Source: an uncultured Lachnospiraceae bacterium
Lineage (GTDB): Bacteria > Bacillota > Clostridia > Lachnospirales > Lachnospiraceae
DNA: 64,000 bases
Direction of reading: 5' to 3'
NCBI GenBank assembly: GCA_902476265.1
Contig: CABSCP010000018.1
Coordinates: 12,921 to 76,920, forward strand
Positions 1-7,047 of this stretch are shown here, piece after piece; the stretch's first letter is position 1, and every line of letters begins with the position of its first letter. The notes below the pieces were generated by a model that worked only from the letters and a program-made list of their open reading frames with translations, made no database searches and was not told the origin of the DNA. A program made the position numbers and the translations under genes.

Positions 1-3
1 GAT

Positions 4-88
4 AGCACAGCCGGGGCCGCCCGTCAAGGGTAAACCGCCGCAGGCGGCGGCGCTTACGCGCCCTTGACAGGCAACTCCCGGCTGTGCT
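4..88. repeat. Nested inverted repeats in the non-coding region beside parB
   Basis: Three nested stems share one centre. The outer 12-bp arms (4-15 and 77-88, AGCACAGCCGGG) are perfect. The middle 8-bp arms (23-30 and 61-68, GTCAAGGG) are perfect. An inner GC hairpin lies at 35-47. The block is downstream of parB and upstream of whatever lies left of the window. Nested inverted repeats in such a place fit a transfer origin or a structured transcript, but no relaxase gene or nic motif can be seen here, so no function is assigned. Confidence 0.6.
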
Positions 89-155
89 TTTTGATATGCG
101 GCGACGGGGGATATATCCAGCAGGAGCCTCGTCGTTGCAAACTCCGCTATGCTCC

Positions 156-230
156 TTCGGGCGCAAGCGCCCGAAATCCGCCCGCTTCGTTGCGCCTCCT
201 CTCCCCACAAAGCCTCCTGGCTTTGCGGGG
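156..230. repeat. Two GC-rich hairpins downstream of parB
   Basis: The first is a perfect 9-bp stem with a 2-base loop (156-164 and 167-175, TTCGGGCGC). The second is a 12-base stem with one mismatch and a 4-base loop (203-214 and 219-230, CCCCACAAAGCC). Neither is followed by a T-run on either strand, so they are not ordinary intrinsic terminators. Together with the nested repeats at 4-88 they make the whole 1-285 stretch structured and non-coding. Confidence 0.5.
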
Positions 231-252
231 GCCCCAGGGAGAAACGGCGACC

Positions 253-270
253 TCTGGACAAAATGTCTCG
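253..270. promoter_or_regulatory. Dyad copy 1 of the GGACA-N3-TGTC family, possible ParB site
   Basis: The sequence here is TCTGGACAAAATGTCTCG, a GACA/TGTC dyad with a 3-base centre. It lies just past the parB stop codon. Similar dyads recur at 766-788 and 1255-1275 inside the gene. It could be a ParB-binding (parS-like) site or an operator. Binding is inferred only from repetition and location. Confidence 0.4.
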
Positions 271-285
271 AAGTGGGAGCGGGAA

Positions 286-1761
286 TTACTTTTCCGGTTC
301 CACCTTTTTCTCCGCCTTGCCGAGCTCCGGCGGCTGTTTCTCTTTCCATTCGCCCAGCAGTTCCATGATTTTGTCTTTCATTTCACGCGGGGTCTTGTCG
401 CCCCCAAAATACTGCGCCAGTTCCGAAGTCGAAATAATCACTTGGCCTACCTCCTTTTTTTCTTTGCTTAAAATGCCGTCGATCATATCGGGGGACAGCT
501 TGCCCGCCTGATCGCTTTTCCGAAGCTCCTGCGCCTGAGACAGCGACGGCGACGCCTGTTCCCCCTCGATGGATACCGCGATATGCCGCTGGTTTGCCGG
601 TTTTATGAACGAAATTTCCACGGCGGGGGTAAAGGACAGCTTTTTCTCGTCCACCATCTTTTGCAGATCGGGAACAAGCTCCGTCAGGCGGATATATCGC
701 TGTACCTGTTTATAGTTCAGGCCGTTGCGCTCCCCGACAATTTCAATCGAGCGTTTTCCCGCGTCCTTCTGGACATCTTGTCCAGAAGTGCGGGCCCCCT
801 GGTGCTTGATGGCCTCCACCTGCATTTTCAGGGAAAAAGCCTTTTCCATTGGCAGGATATTAGAACGCTGCCGCAGGTTATCATCCGTCATGGCGAGGAC
901 AGCCTCGTCGTCGGTCATGTTTCGGACGATACAGGGCAACTTGGTATATCCGGCCAGTTCGCTGGCCTTTTGCCGCCTGTGCCCCGCGATGATCTCATAG
1001 CCGCCATCCTCGCGGGGGCGTACCAATGCGGGCTGGTTCACGCCGCCCACCTTGACGCTCTCCACCAGGGCCCGCATCTCGTCATCGTCACGCACACCGA
1101 AAGGATGATCCTTGAACGCATGGAGCTCGTTCAAGTCAAGATATACAATCTGCTCCGTTTCCCCGGAGCGCGGCGGTTCGCGGGGGACGGGCGGCTCAGG
1201 CGCGGGAGCCACCTCCGGGGCCGGGCCGCCCGCCACGGGGCCGCCGCCAGGCGCACTTCTGGACATTTTGTCTCGCTTGCCCGGCTTGGCCGCGTCAGTG
1301 ATTTTTTTTTCCCCCTTGGACTTACGGCCCCTTTTCGGCTTCTCAGCCGTACCCGGCCCGCCCTCGCCGGAGGCCGCCTTGTCAGCTTTGGGGGAACGGC
1401 CACGCCGCGCCGGTTTCTTTTCCGCTTCAAGTTCCGCCGAGCTCTTTTCCCACGGTTCCCGGTCATCCGCTTTTTCTTCCTTGGGGCGGCGGCCACGGCG
1501 CGGCTTTTCAGGCTCCTGCGCGGACGGCCCCTCTTTCTCAGGGGCACCGGCCTCCGCTGCCTTTTCACCAGCGCCGCCTACGTCCTCAGCCTCCTGCGCC
1601 GCACGTTCCTCCGCTTTTTTGGCCGCCATCAGTTCCTCGATCTGTTCAGCAGACACTTCCACATCGCCCGCCTCCGGCATAGGCCCACCCGGATCGTCTT
1701 TTACAACATCGCCCAGGCCGAGCTGCCCCTCCGGGCCCGTATTCAATTTTTCCTCTGCCAT
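286..1761 (-). CDS. ParB-family partition protein of a mobile element
   Basis: This 491-residue protein has a ParB/Spo0J nuclease-like domain at about residues 203-320, with the GHRR motif at 260-263 and the NLRQRSNI stretch after it. A KorB/Spo0J-type helix-turn-helix lies around 336-362. The first 200 residues are low-complexity Ala/Glu/Lys/Pro. They contain three AT-hook-like patches (RRGRRPK near 88-94, RRGRSPK near 119-125, KRGRKSK near 143-149), far longer than the leader of chromosomal ParB. The start is ATG behind AAAGGAGG. The gene is markedly more GC-rich than everything to its right. No parA, gidB or other chromosomal-origin neighbour is present. It is best read as the accessory ParB of an integrative conjugative element or plasmid-like island, acting in partition, stability or regulation. 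The family call is firm; the element type is inferred. Confidence 0.88.
   Translation of the reverse strand: MAEEKLNTGPEGQLGLGDVVKDDPGGPMPEAGDVEVSAEQIEELMAAKKAEERAAQEAEDVGGAGEKAAEAGAPEKEGPSAQEPEKPRRGRRPKEEKADDREPWEKSSAELEAEKKPARRGRSPKADKAASGEGGPGTAEKPKRGRKSKGEKKITDAAKPGKRDKMSRSAPGGGPVAGGPAPEVAPAPEPPVPREPPRSGETEQIVYLDLNELHAFKDHPFGVRDDDEMRALVESVKVGGVNQPALVRPREDGGYEIIAGHRRQKASELAGYTKLPCIVRNMTDDEAVLAMTDDNLRQRSNILPMEKAFSLKMQVEAIKHQGARTSGQDVQKDAGKRSIEIVGERNGLNYKQVQRYIRLTELVPDLQKMVDEKKLSFTPAVEISFIKPANQRHIAVSIEGEQASPSLSQAQELRKSDQAGKLSPDMIDGILSKEKKEVGQVIISTSELAQYFGGDKTPREMKDKIMELLGEWKEKQPPELGKAEKKVEPEK
766..788. promoter_or_regulatory. Perfect 10-bp inverted repeat inside parB, possible parS-like site
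   Basis: The arms CTTCTGGACA (766-775) and TGTCCAGAAG (779-788) are perfect and separated by TCT. The site is in the parB coding sequence, where it encodes TSGQDVQK. It shares the GGACA-N3-TGTC core with the copies at 253 and 1255 and is the most symmetrical of the three. Confidence 0.5.
1255..1275. promoter_or_regulatory. Dyad copy 3 of the GGACA-N3-TGTC family
   Basis: The right-hand part, CTTCTGGACATTTTGTCTCG, differs from copy 1 mainly in the central bases and has the same orientation. It lies in the low-complexity N-terminal coding part of parB. The spacings between the three copies are about 490-510 bp. Confidence 0.4.
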
Positions 1762-1845
1762 TTGTCAACCTCCTTTTCGTGTTATTGCACAAAAATCATC
1801 TGAAAAATTTTGTTATCTTTTTTTGCCTCCTTCCGCCTCCCGCCA

Positions 1846-1887
1846 CGCAAAAAGGCCGCCCTTTTTCTCAAAGGACGGCCTTCTGCG
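1846..1887 (-). terminator. Intrinsic terminator
   Basis: On the minus strand a stem formed by AAGGCCGTCCTTT and its near-complement is followed by TTTTTGCG. It sits about 20 bp past the end of the decayed gene at 1906-2581. It therefore probably ended that gene's transcript, and it separates it from parB. The mobile-element boundary must lie near here. Confidence 0.75.
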
Positions 1888-1905
1888 TAAAGTGATAGGC
1901 TTCTT

Positions 1906-2581
1906 TTATTTTTGTAGGCTTGCAAAGCCTTGTATTTGCAGCTTTCCTATTAAATCACATTCATAGGCATATAAGATGCATAAGAGCATAACCACAGTCA
2001 GAACCGGTATCAGTATGTATAATGTCATGCTTAGATAGAGACTGCCGTGCATGGACCATTCCACAAGAACAGGGTTCACAAGCAGCTGCATGGCCAAACC
2101 GGTAAAATTATATACCACAAGCCCGTTAAATGCCGGCATCAAAAGGAAAAACAGTTCTCTTTTGGGGATCTCTCCTGCGTCCGGTTCCGCCCGATGCGCC
2201 AGGTTTCGAACGGACAGAACCAACACCAAACCGGCCAGAACCAATGTGACACATCCCCAGTCAAAAGCGACGGTACCGATCATCGGCCAGGGAGTGATCC
2301 GGGAGGCAGCTTTCGGGAATAGATCGGAAATAAATAATATTCCGGCAGTCCCAGATGCCCGCTTACCCGCTGTAAAAGCATTGTTCCATAGGACGTGAAA
2401 ACCTTACACAGCCCGACGATCGCCTGAAAGGTTATGATAAGATATAGCTTTCTGCTGGAACCGCCCCGGAAAAAGAAGCTCGTTACCAAAAAAAGAAGGA
2501 GGGCATCTAAAACCGTAAAAAGGGGAATGGCTTGTTATAAATCACTTCGGCATTGCAGATGCCATTCGATTCATCGTTCAT
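1906..2581 (-). pseudogene. Decayed multi-spanning membrane protein, probably sensor part of a GHKL-type histidine kinase
   Basis: Reading the minus strand from an ATG at 2581 gives MNDESNGICN and then a stop. The next frame, after the T5 run near 2516-2520, reads a membrane segment (VLDALLLFLVTSFFF) and RGGSSRKLYLI. A second frame change near 2385-2400 joins it to SGTAGILFISDLFP and ITPWPMIGTVAFDWG. Several further hydrophobic helices follow, up to a stop at 1906. Two frameshifts are therefore needed to read one continuous protein of about 220 residues. The pattern of helices resembles the N-terminal sensor half of AgrC/GHKL kinases, but no kinase domain follows, so the 3' part is also missing. 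The family call is tentative. The loss of reading frame is directly visible. Confidence 0.6.
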
Positions 2582-2635
2582 ACTATAATCATTATCCTTC
2601 GTTGACTTATTGGAAAAACTTGCCGGGACAGATCA

Positions 2636-3016
2636 TCATTCTGTTTCAAACCGACTCATAAAATCCGCCAGCTTTCCTTCCACGGAGATTTCCATCTGAC
2701 TGGAAATCATGGCGGATACCGGCTGCCCGTTAAAAGAAGCGCCTGTTTTATCCAGATAGAGCACAGCGCCGAACAGGAGAATGGCCAGGGCCATGCGCAG
2801 ACCGAAGGTGGAATGATGCCCTGCCGGCTGGGTCAGCCCAAAGTCTTCTTCCCCCAGATAACCGTCGTAAACCAGAGGAAGTTCCTCTCTGCCGTTGAAA
2901 GAAGGCTTGCCGGGGCCGTACAAAATCTCCTCCCGATTTTTCATTTTCATTCGATTCATGGCATTTTCTTCCCGTAAAAACCGAGTCAGCGCAATTTTGC
3001 GTTCCACTTCTGTCAT
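2636..3016 (-). CDS. Small single-pass membrane protein of unknown function
   Basis: This 126-residue protein has a charged N-terminal half that starts MTEVERKIALTRF and contains an acidic stretch. One transmembrane helix (FGLRMALAILLFGAVLYLD) lies at about residues 71-89. A polar tail of about 35 residues, likely extracellular, follows. The start ATG sits behind AGGAGG. I do not recognise a family. The gene stands alone, and a 31-bp palindrome lies 25-55 bp upstream, so it is probably tightly regulated by a dimeric DNA-binding protein. It reads as intact, with none of the frame damage of the neighbouring pseudogene. Confidence 0.7.
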   Translation of the reverse strand: MTEVERKIALTRFLREENAMNRMKMKNREEILYGPGKPSFNGREELPLVYDGYLGEEDFGLTQPAGHHSTFGLRMALAILLFGAVLYLDKTGASFNGQPVSAMISSQMEISVEGKLADFMSRFETE

Positions 3017-3040
3017 AAGGTTTGCCTCCTGTAAAGAGAA

Positions 3041-3071
3041 TTAGTTTACATAATAGTATTATGTAAACTAA
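3041..3071. promoter_or_regulatory. 31-bp palindromic operator
   Basis: Two perfect 15-bp arms (TTAGTTTACATAATA and its complement) flank a single central G. The site begins 25 bp upstream of the start codon at 3016, where a promoter would be expected. Symmetry of this length points to a dimeric or tetrameric repressor. I cannot assign the regulator. The half-site GTTTACA resembles BirA-type boxes but points the opposite way. Confidence 0.7.
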
Positions 3072-3133
3072 ACGTGCGATCTTCTCTATAAAATATGAAG
3101 GCAAGAATCAGAACATTCCTGCCTTCTAACAAT

Positions 3134-4423
3134 TCAGCGGTTCGCCAGCTCCATCGTAATTTCTTCCCACGTGACGCCCTTCTCCACCATTAAAACCATC
3201 ATATGATACAGAAAATCCGCAATTTCATATTTGATTTCATTGGGGTTGGGGTTTTTGGCGGCAATCACGATTTCCGTGGATTCCTCACCCAGCTTTTTTA
3301 ATATTTTATCGATTCCCTTGTCAAAGAGATAATTGGTATAGGACCCTTCCTTGGGATGAAGCTTTCTGTCTTCGATGACGGAAAACACTTCCTCAAAAAC
3401 CTTCAGCGGGTTATGCGCCTCCACTTTTTCGGTACGGTTCTGAATTTCATTGAAAAAACAGCTGTATGCGCCGGTATGGCAGGCCGCGCCCACCTGGGTC
3501 ACCTTGGCCAGAATGGTATCCATGTCGCAGTCCGCTACCAGGGAATGCACATATTGATAGTGGCCGCTGGTCTCGCCTTTGAGCCAGAGCTCCTGACGGC
3601 TCCTGCTGTAATAGGTCATCCGCCCAGTTTCCACGGTTTTGTTGTAGGCTTCTTCATTCATATAGGCCACCATCAAAACAGCGTCCGTTTTGACATCCTG
3701 CACTACCACAGGAACCAGACCGTCAGACCCTTTCTTAAATTCCGAAAATCGATAGGCTGCCTTCTCCTCGGCGACGGGAATCTGATTTTCCCGGCAGAGA
3801 TTCTTTAAGGCTTCGATATTTTTGATATTATCGTTCACCAGAGGACCGGAAATGCCGCTCACATTGGCAAAAGAAAGCACTTCGATGATCTTATCCAGGG
3901 AAACTTCGGGCAGGAAAGGCATCACCGGCACCGGGGAAGTCAACGCCGCTTCTTTTGTTCCGCCCGCATGGAACAAGTACACCTCACTGGCATAGGTATC
4001 AATCAGTTCCCTGTAACTTTCAATCTGTTCCGGATTGTCCACCCCGGCAATAATTTTTTCCCTGCCGAATTTTTTCGACACCTCTTCCGCCAGCGCTGCC
4101 TGTTCCGGAAGGTTCAAATCCAGGACCACCTGCCGGCAGCCCGCATATAAAAGCTTCTTCACATCTTCCATCCGGTGAATATTGCCGCTGCAAATCACCG
4201 GGACCGCAACGCCGGTGCAGATTTCCCGGATCATATCCAGGGCTTCCTCATGCTCCTGATCCCCCTGGGATAAATCATAAAGATAAATGCTGTCGCATTT
4301 ATTCATGCAGTATTCTTCCGCCAGTTCCACAGGATTTAAGGAAACCTCACGGAGGTTTTCCCTGCCGGAAACAGCCCTCTTCTGATAGAGATAGATACAG
4401 GGCATAAATTTTTTATAATCCAT
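3134..4423 (-). CDS. hisIE: HisA/HisF-like domain fused to phosphoribosyl-AMP cyclohydrolase and phosphoribosyl-ATP pyrophosphatase
   Basis: The protein carries out the second and third steps of histidine synthesis: pyrophosphate removal from PR-ATP, then ring opening of PR-AMP. It has 429 residues. Residues 1-225 form a HisA/HisF-like barrel with a phosphate-site loop (VICSGNIHRMED near 76-87). HisI lies at about 226-325 with DCDMDT (298-303) and ACHTG (314-318). HisE lies at about 341-429 with the GEESTEIVIA motif. In the barrel the catalytic Asp expected on strand one is replaced (CIYLY instead of a-I-D-L), so that domain is probably not an active isomerase or cyclase. The start ATG at 4423 is preceded by AAGGAAG. 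An upstream in-frame extension has no ribosome site. The gene is the last of the his operon, 28 bp after hisB. Confidence 0.95.
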   Translation of the reverse strand: MDYKKFMPCIYLYQKRAVSGRENLREVSLNPVELAEEYCMNKCDSIYLYDLSQGDQEHEEALDMIREICTGVAVPVICSGNIHRMEDVKKLLYAGCRQVVLDLNLPEQAALAEEVSKKFGREKIIAGVDNPEQIESYRELIDTYASEVYLFHAGGTKEAALTSPVPVMPFLPEVSLDKIIEVLSFANVSGISGPLVNDNIKNIEALKNLCRENQIPVAEEKAAYRFSEFKKGSDGLVPVVVQDVKTDAVLMVAYMNEEAYNKTVETGRMTYYSRSRQELWLKGETSGHYQYVHSLVADCDMDTILAKVTQVGAACHTGAYSCFFNEIQNRTEKVEAHNPLKVFEEVFSVIEDRKLHPKEGSYTNYLFDKGIDKILKKLGEESTEIVIAAKNPNPNEIKYEIADFLYHMMVLMVEKGVTWEEITMELANR

Positions 4424-4451
4424 AATTACACACTTCCTTTTCCTACCGGTT

Positions 4452-5039
4452 CTAAAGGGTCCCTTTTGTGGAAAGCACACCGTCGACTCTGGAATCCATC
4501 CCCACCGCCATATCCAGGGCTTTGGCAAACGATTTAAACATGGCTTCCGCGATATGATGGCTGTTGCTGCCGTCCAGCACTTTGAAATGGAGATTCATTC
4601 CGGCGCTGTAGGAAACCGCGTAAAAAAATTCCCGGATCAGCTGTGTGTCCAGCGTTCCGATCATGGGAGTCAAAAATGCATGGGAAAAATTCAGGTACGG
4701 TCTGCCGCACAGGTCCACCGCGCAGGCAACCAGCGCTTCATCCATGGGCAGCAGGAAATAACCGTACCGGCGGATTCCCTGCTTCTCCCCTGCCGCCTGT
4801 GCGATGGCCTGCCCCAGGACGATCCCGGTATCTTCCACCGTGTGATGGCCGTCCACAAAAAGATCTCCCTTCACGGAAACGGACAGGTCAAAAAAACCGT
4901 GTCTGGCAAACCCTTCCAGCATATGGTCAAAAAAGCCGATGCCCGTATGGATCTGCGCGCTGCCACAGCCGTCTAAAGACAGCTTCAGCGCAATCTCCGT
5001 TTCCTTTGTTTTCCGCGAAATTGAGGCTGTTCTTTCCAT
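4452..5039 (-). CDS. hisB: Imidazoleglycerol-phosphate dehydratase
   Basis: This enzyme dehydrates imidazole-glycerol phosphate to imidazole-acetol phosphate in the cytoplasm, using manganese. The 195-residue length is the usual monofunctional size. The two metal-binding repeats are present, GFFDHMLEGFARH near residues 35-47 and DGHHTVEDTG near 62-71, and SNSHHIAEAMFK near 157-168. There is no HisB phosphatase fusion, so histidinol phosphatase must be encoded elsewhere. The start overlaps the hisD stop by one base (TGATG), which suggests translational coupling. Confidence 0.97.
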   Translation of the reverse strand: MERTASISRKTKETEIALKLSLDGCGSAQIHTGIGFFDHMLEGFARHGFFDLSVSVKGDLFVDGHHTVEDTGIVLGQAIAQAAGEKQGIRRYGYFLLPMDEALVACAVDLCGRPYLNFSHAFLTPMIGTLDTQLIREFFYAVSYSAGMNLHFKVLDGSNSHHIAEAMFKSFAKALDMAVGMDSRVDGVLSTKGTL

Positions 5040-6340
5040 CAGCTTTCCTCCCCTTCAAATCTAACCTTAATGGAGTTTGCATGCGCTGTCAAGCCCTCAT
5101 TTTGGGCAAAACATTCGATATCCTGATGAATCTGTGAAAGGGCTTCCCGGGAATAGGAAATAATGCTCGTTTTCTTCAAAAAATCGTCTACGTTTAAAGG
5201 AGAAAAGAACCTCGCCGTACCGTTTGTGGGCAGTACATGATTGGGGCCTGCAAAATAATCGCCCAGCGGTTCGGATGAATATTCTCCCAGAAAAATGGCT
5301 CCTGCATTCTTGATTTTGGTCATCAGGGCAAAAGGGTCCCGCGTCAGAATTTCCAGATGTTCGGATGCGATATCGTTTGCCGCTTCCGCCGCTGCCTCCA
5401 GATCCTCCACCAGCAGAATATATCCGTAATTGTCAAGGGATTTTTGGATGATTTCCTTTCGGGACAGTTCCCGGGTAAACCGGTCCACCTCCTCAGAAAC
5501 CGCAGCAGCCAGCGATTCGCTTGTGGTGATCAGGATGGCGCTGGCCAGTTCATCGTGTTCTGCCTGGGACAAAAGATCCGCCGCCACATAGCGGGGATTT
5601 GCGGTATCATCCGCAATCACCAGGATTTCACTGGGGCCTGCGATGGAATCGATGCTCACGTAGCCGAAACAGGCTTTTTTGGCAAGGGCTACAAAGATAT
5701 TGCCGGGGCCCGTAATTTTATCCACCTTGGGGATGCTGTCGGTTCCAAACGCCATGGCGGCAATTGCCTGGGCGCCGCCTGCCTTATAGACTTCGTCCAC
5801 TCCCGCGATGTGGGCTGCCACCAGCGTGCCCGGATTCACCTTTCCGTCCGCGCCGGGCGGCGTGGTCATGATGATGCGCTCCACACCCGCAACTTTCGCG
5901 GGGATCACGTTCATCAGAACGCTGGAAGGATAGGCGGCCTTTCCGCCGGGCACATACACCCCCGCCACGGCGATGGGCAGCACCTTCATTCCAAGGATAG
6001 TGCCGTCGGGCCTGGGATCAAACCAGCTGTTGTGCAGCTGCTTTTCATGAAAACTTCTGATATTGGCCGCGCTTTTTTTCATAACCTCCACAAAATGAGC
6101 ATCCACCTTTGCATAGGCTTCTTCGATTTCCGCCTGTGTCACCCGTATGGTGTCCGCTGAGATTTCGCAGCGGTCGAATTGTCTGGTATAAGAAAACAAG
6201 GCTTCATCCCCGTTTTCCCGCACATTTTGAATAATATCCGCCACAACACTCTCATACTGCCCATAGTTGTTGGGACTTCTCTTTAAAAGATCCTGCAGCA
6301 GGCTGCGTTTGCTTTCCGAAGTCAGTCTGACCGTTTTCAT
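5039..6340 (-). CDS. hisD: Histidinol dehydrogenase
   Basis: This enzyme catalyses the last two NAD-dependent oxidations from histidinol to histidine. The length of 433 residues is typical. Visible hallmarks are PGGKAAYPSSVLMN, TGPGNIFVA, the IAGPSEILVIAD segment, the zinc/catalytic region SQAEHDELASAIL, and the C-terminal GPNHVLPTNGTARF. It lies third in the his operon, between hisG and hisB, and overlaps hisB by one base. Confidence 0.98.
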   Translation of the reverse strand: MKTVRLTSESKRSLLQDLLKRSPNNYGQYESVVADIIQNVRENGDEALFSYTRQFDRCEISADTIRVTQAEIEEAYAKVDAHFVEVMKKSAANIRSFHEKQLHNSWFDPRPDGTILGMKVLPIAVAGVYVPGGKAAYPSSVLMNVIPAKVAGVERIIMTTPPGADGKVNPGTLVAAHIAGVDEVYKAGGAQAIAAMAFGTDSIPKVDKITGPGNIFVALAKKACFGYVSIDSIAGPSEILVIADDTANPRYVAADLLSQAEHDELASAILITTSESLAAAVSEEVDRFTRELSRKEIIQKSLDNYGYILLVEDLEAAAEAANDIASEHLEILTRDPFALMTKIKNAGAIFLGEYSSEPLGDYFAGPNHVLPTNGTARFFSPLNVDDFLKKTSIISYSREALSQIHQDIECFAQNEGLTAHANSIKVRFEGEES

Positions 6341-6371
6341 AATTCTTCACCTCTTCTGCCCGAAGGGCATT

Positions 6372-7028
6372 TTAATTCTCCTGTGCCAGCCGGCAGCGCA
6401 GTTTTAAAATAATTTCTTTGATTCTCTGCGTTTCCATCTGCATGCTGACCTGATTGACGATCATGCGGGCGGACAGGCAGCAGATTTCTTCCAGAACCTC
6501 CAGACCGTTTTCTTTTAAGGTTCCTCCGGTTTCTACTATGTCCACAATCACATCGGACAGGCCCACGATGGGGCCAAGTTCCACAGAACCGTTTAGTTTG
6601 ATGATATCCACGGTCTGATGCTTCTTATTATAAAAATAATCCTTTGCGATGACGGGATATTTGCTGGCGACGCGGATCATTTCATGATGCAGCAAAAGTT
6701 CCCGCGCCTTTGCGGGGCCGCAGACACACATCCTGCACTTTCCGAAACCGAGATCCAGCACTTCATATACGCGCCTGCCTTCCTCCAGCAGCACATCCTT
6801 TCCCACCACACCGATATCCGCCGCCCCATATTCCACATAGGTGGGAACATCAGGGCCTTTTGCCAGGAAAAACTTCAGTTTTAAATCCTCGTTGACAAAA
6901 ATCAGCTTTCTGGAATCCTTGTCCTTCATCTCTTCGCAGGTAATTCCGATCTGTTCCAAAAGTTCCAGCGTCCTGCTCGCCAGCCGCCCTTTTGTCAGGG
7001 CAAAGGTCAAATACCTGTTCTCATCCAT
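6372..7028 (-). CDS. hisG: ATP phosphoribosyltransferase, short catalytic form
   Basis: This enzyme condenses ATP with PRPP, the committed step of histidine synthesis. At about 218 residues it lacks the C-terminal regulatory domain of long HisG and so depends on HisZ, whose gene is immediately upstream. LTFALTKGRL marks the N-terminus, YGAADIGVVGKDVL the substrate cleft, and DIVETGGTLKENGL the PRPP loop. I chose ATG at 7028 because homologues start close to RYLTFALTKGR. An in-frame GTG at 7040 has its GGAGA only one base away, so it is less likely. Confidence 0.95.
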   Translation of the reverse strand: MDENRYLTFALTKGRLASRTLELLEQIGITCEEMKDKDSRKLIFVNEDLKLKFFLAKGPDVPTYVEYGAADIGVVGKDVLLEEGRRVYEVLDLGFGKCRMCVCGPAKARELLLHHEMIRVASKYPVIAKDYFYNKKHQTVDIIKLNGSVELGPIVGLSDVIVDIVETGGTLKENGLEVLEEICCLSARMIVNQVSMQMETQRIKEIILKLRCRLAQEN

Positions 7029-7047
7029 ACCAGCAGTCACTCTCCAT

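Noticed and set aside
583..1803. Long plus-strand open frame opposite parB (about 400 codons)
   Set aside because: It is the antisense of a recognisable ParB gene in GC-rich DNA, where stops are rare; no ribosome site or domain.
1762..1905. Defined attachment site of the putative conjugative element
   Set aside because: No direct repeat pair, integrase gene or empty-site comparison is available, so the exact boundary cannot be called.
3041..3071. BirA (biotin) operator
   Set aside because: The half-sites GTTTACA/TGTAAAC are in the opposite order to the usual TTGTAAAC-N14-GTTTACAA box, and the gene has no link to biotin.
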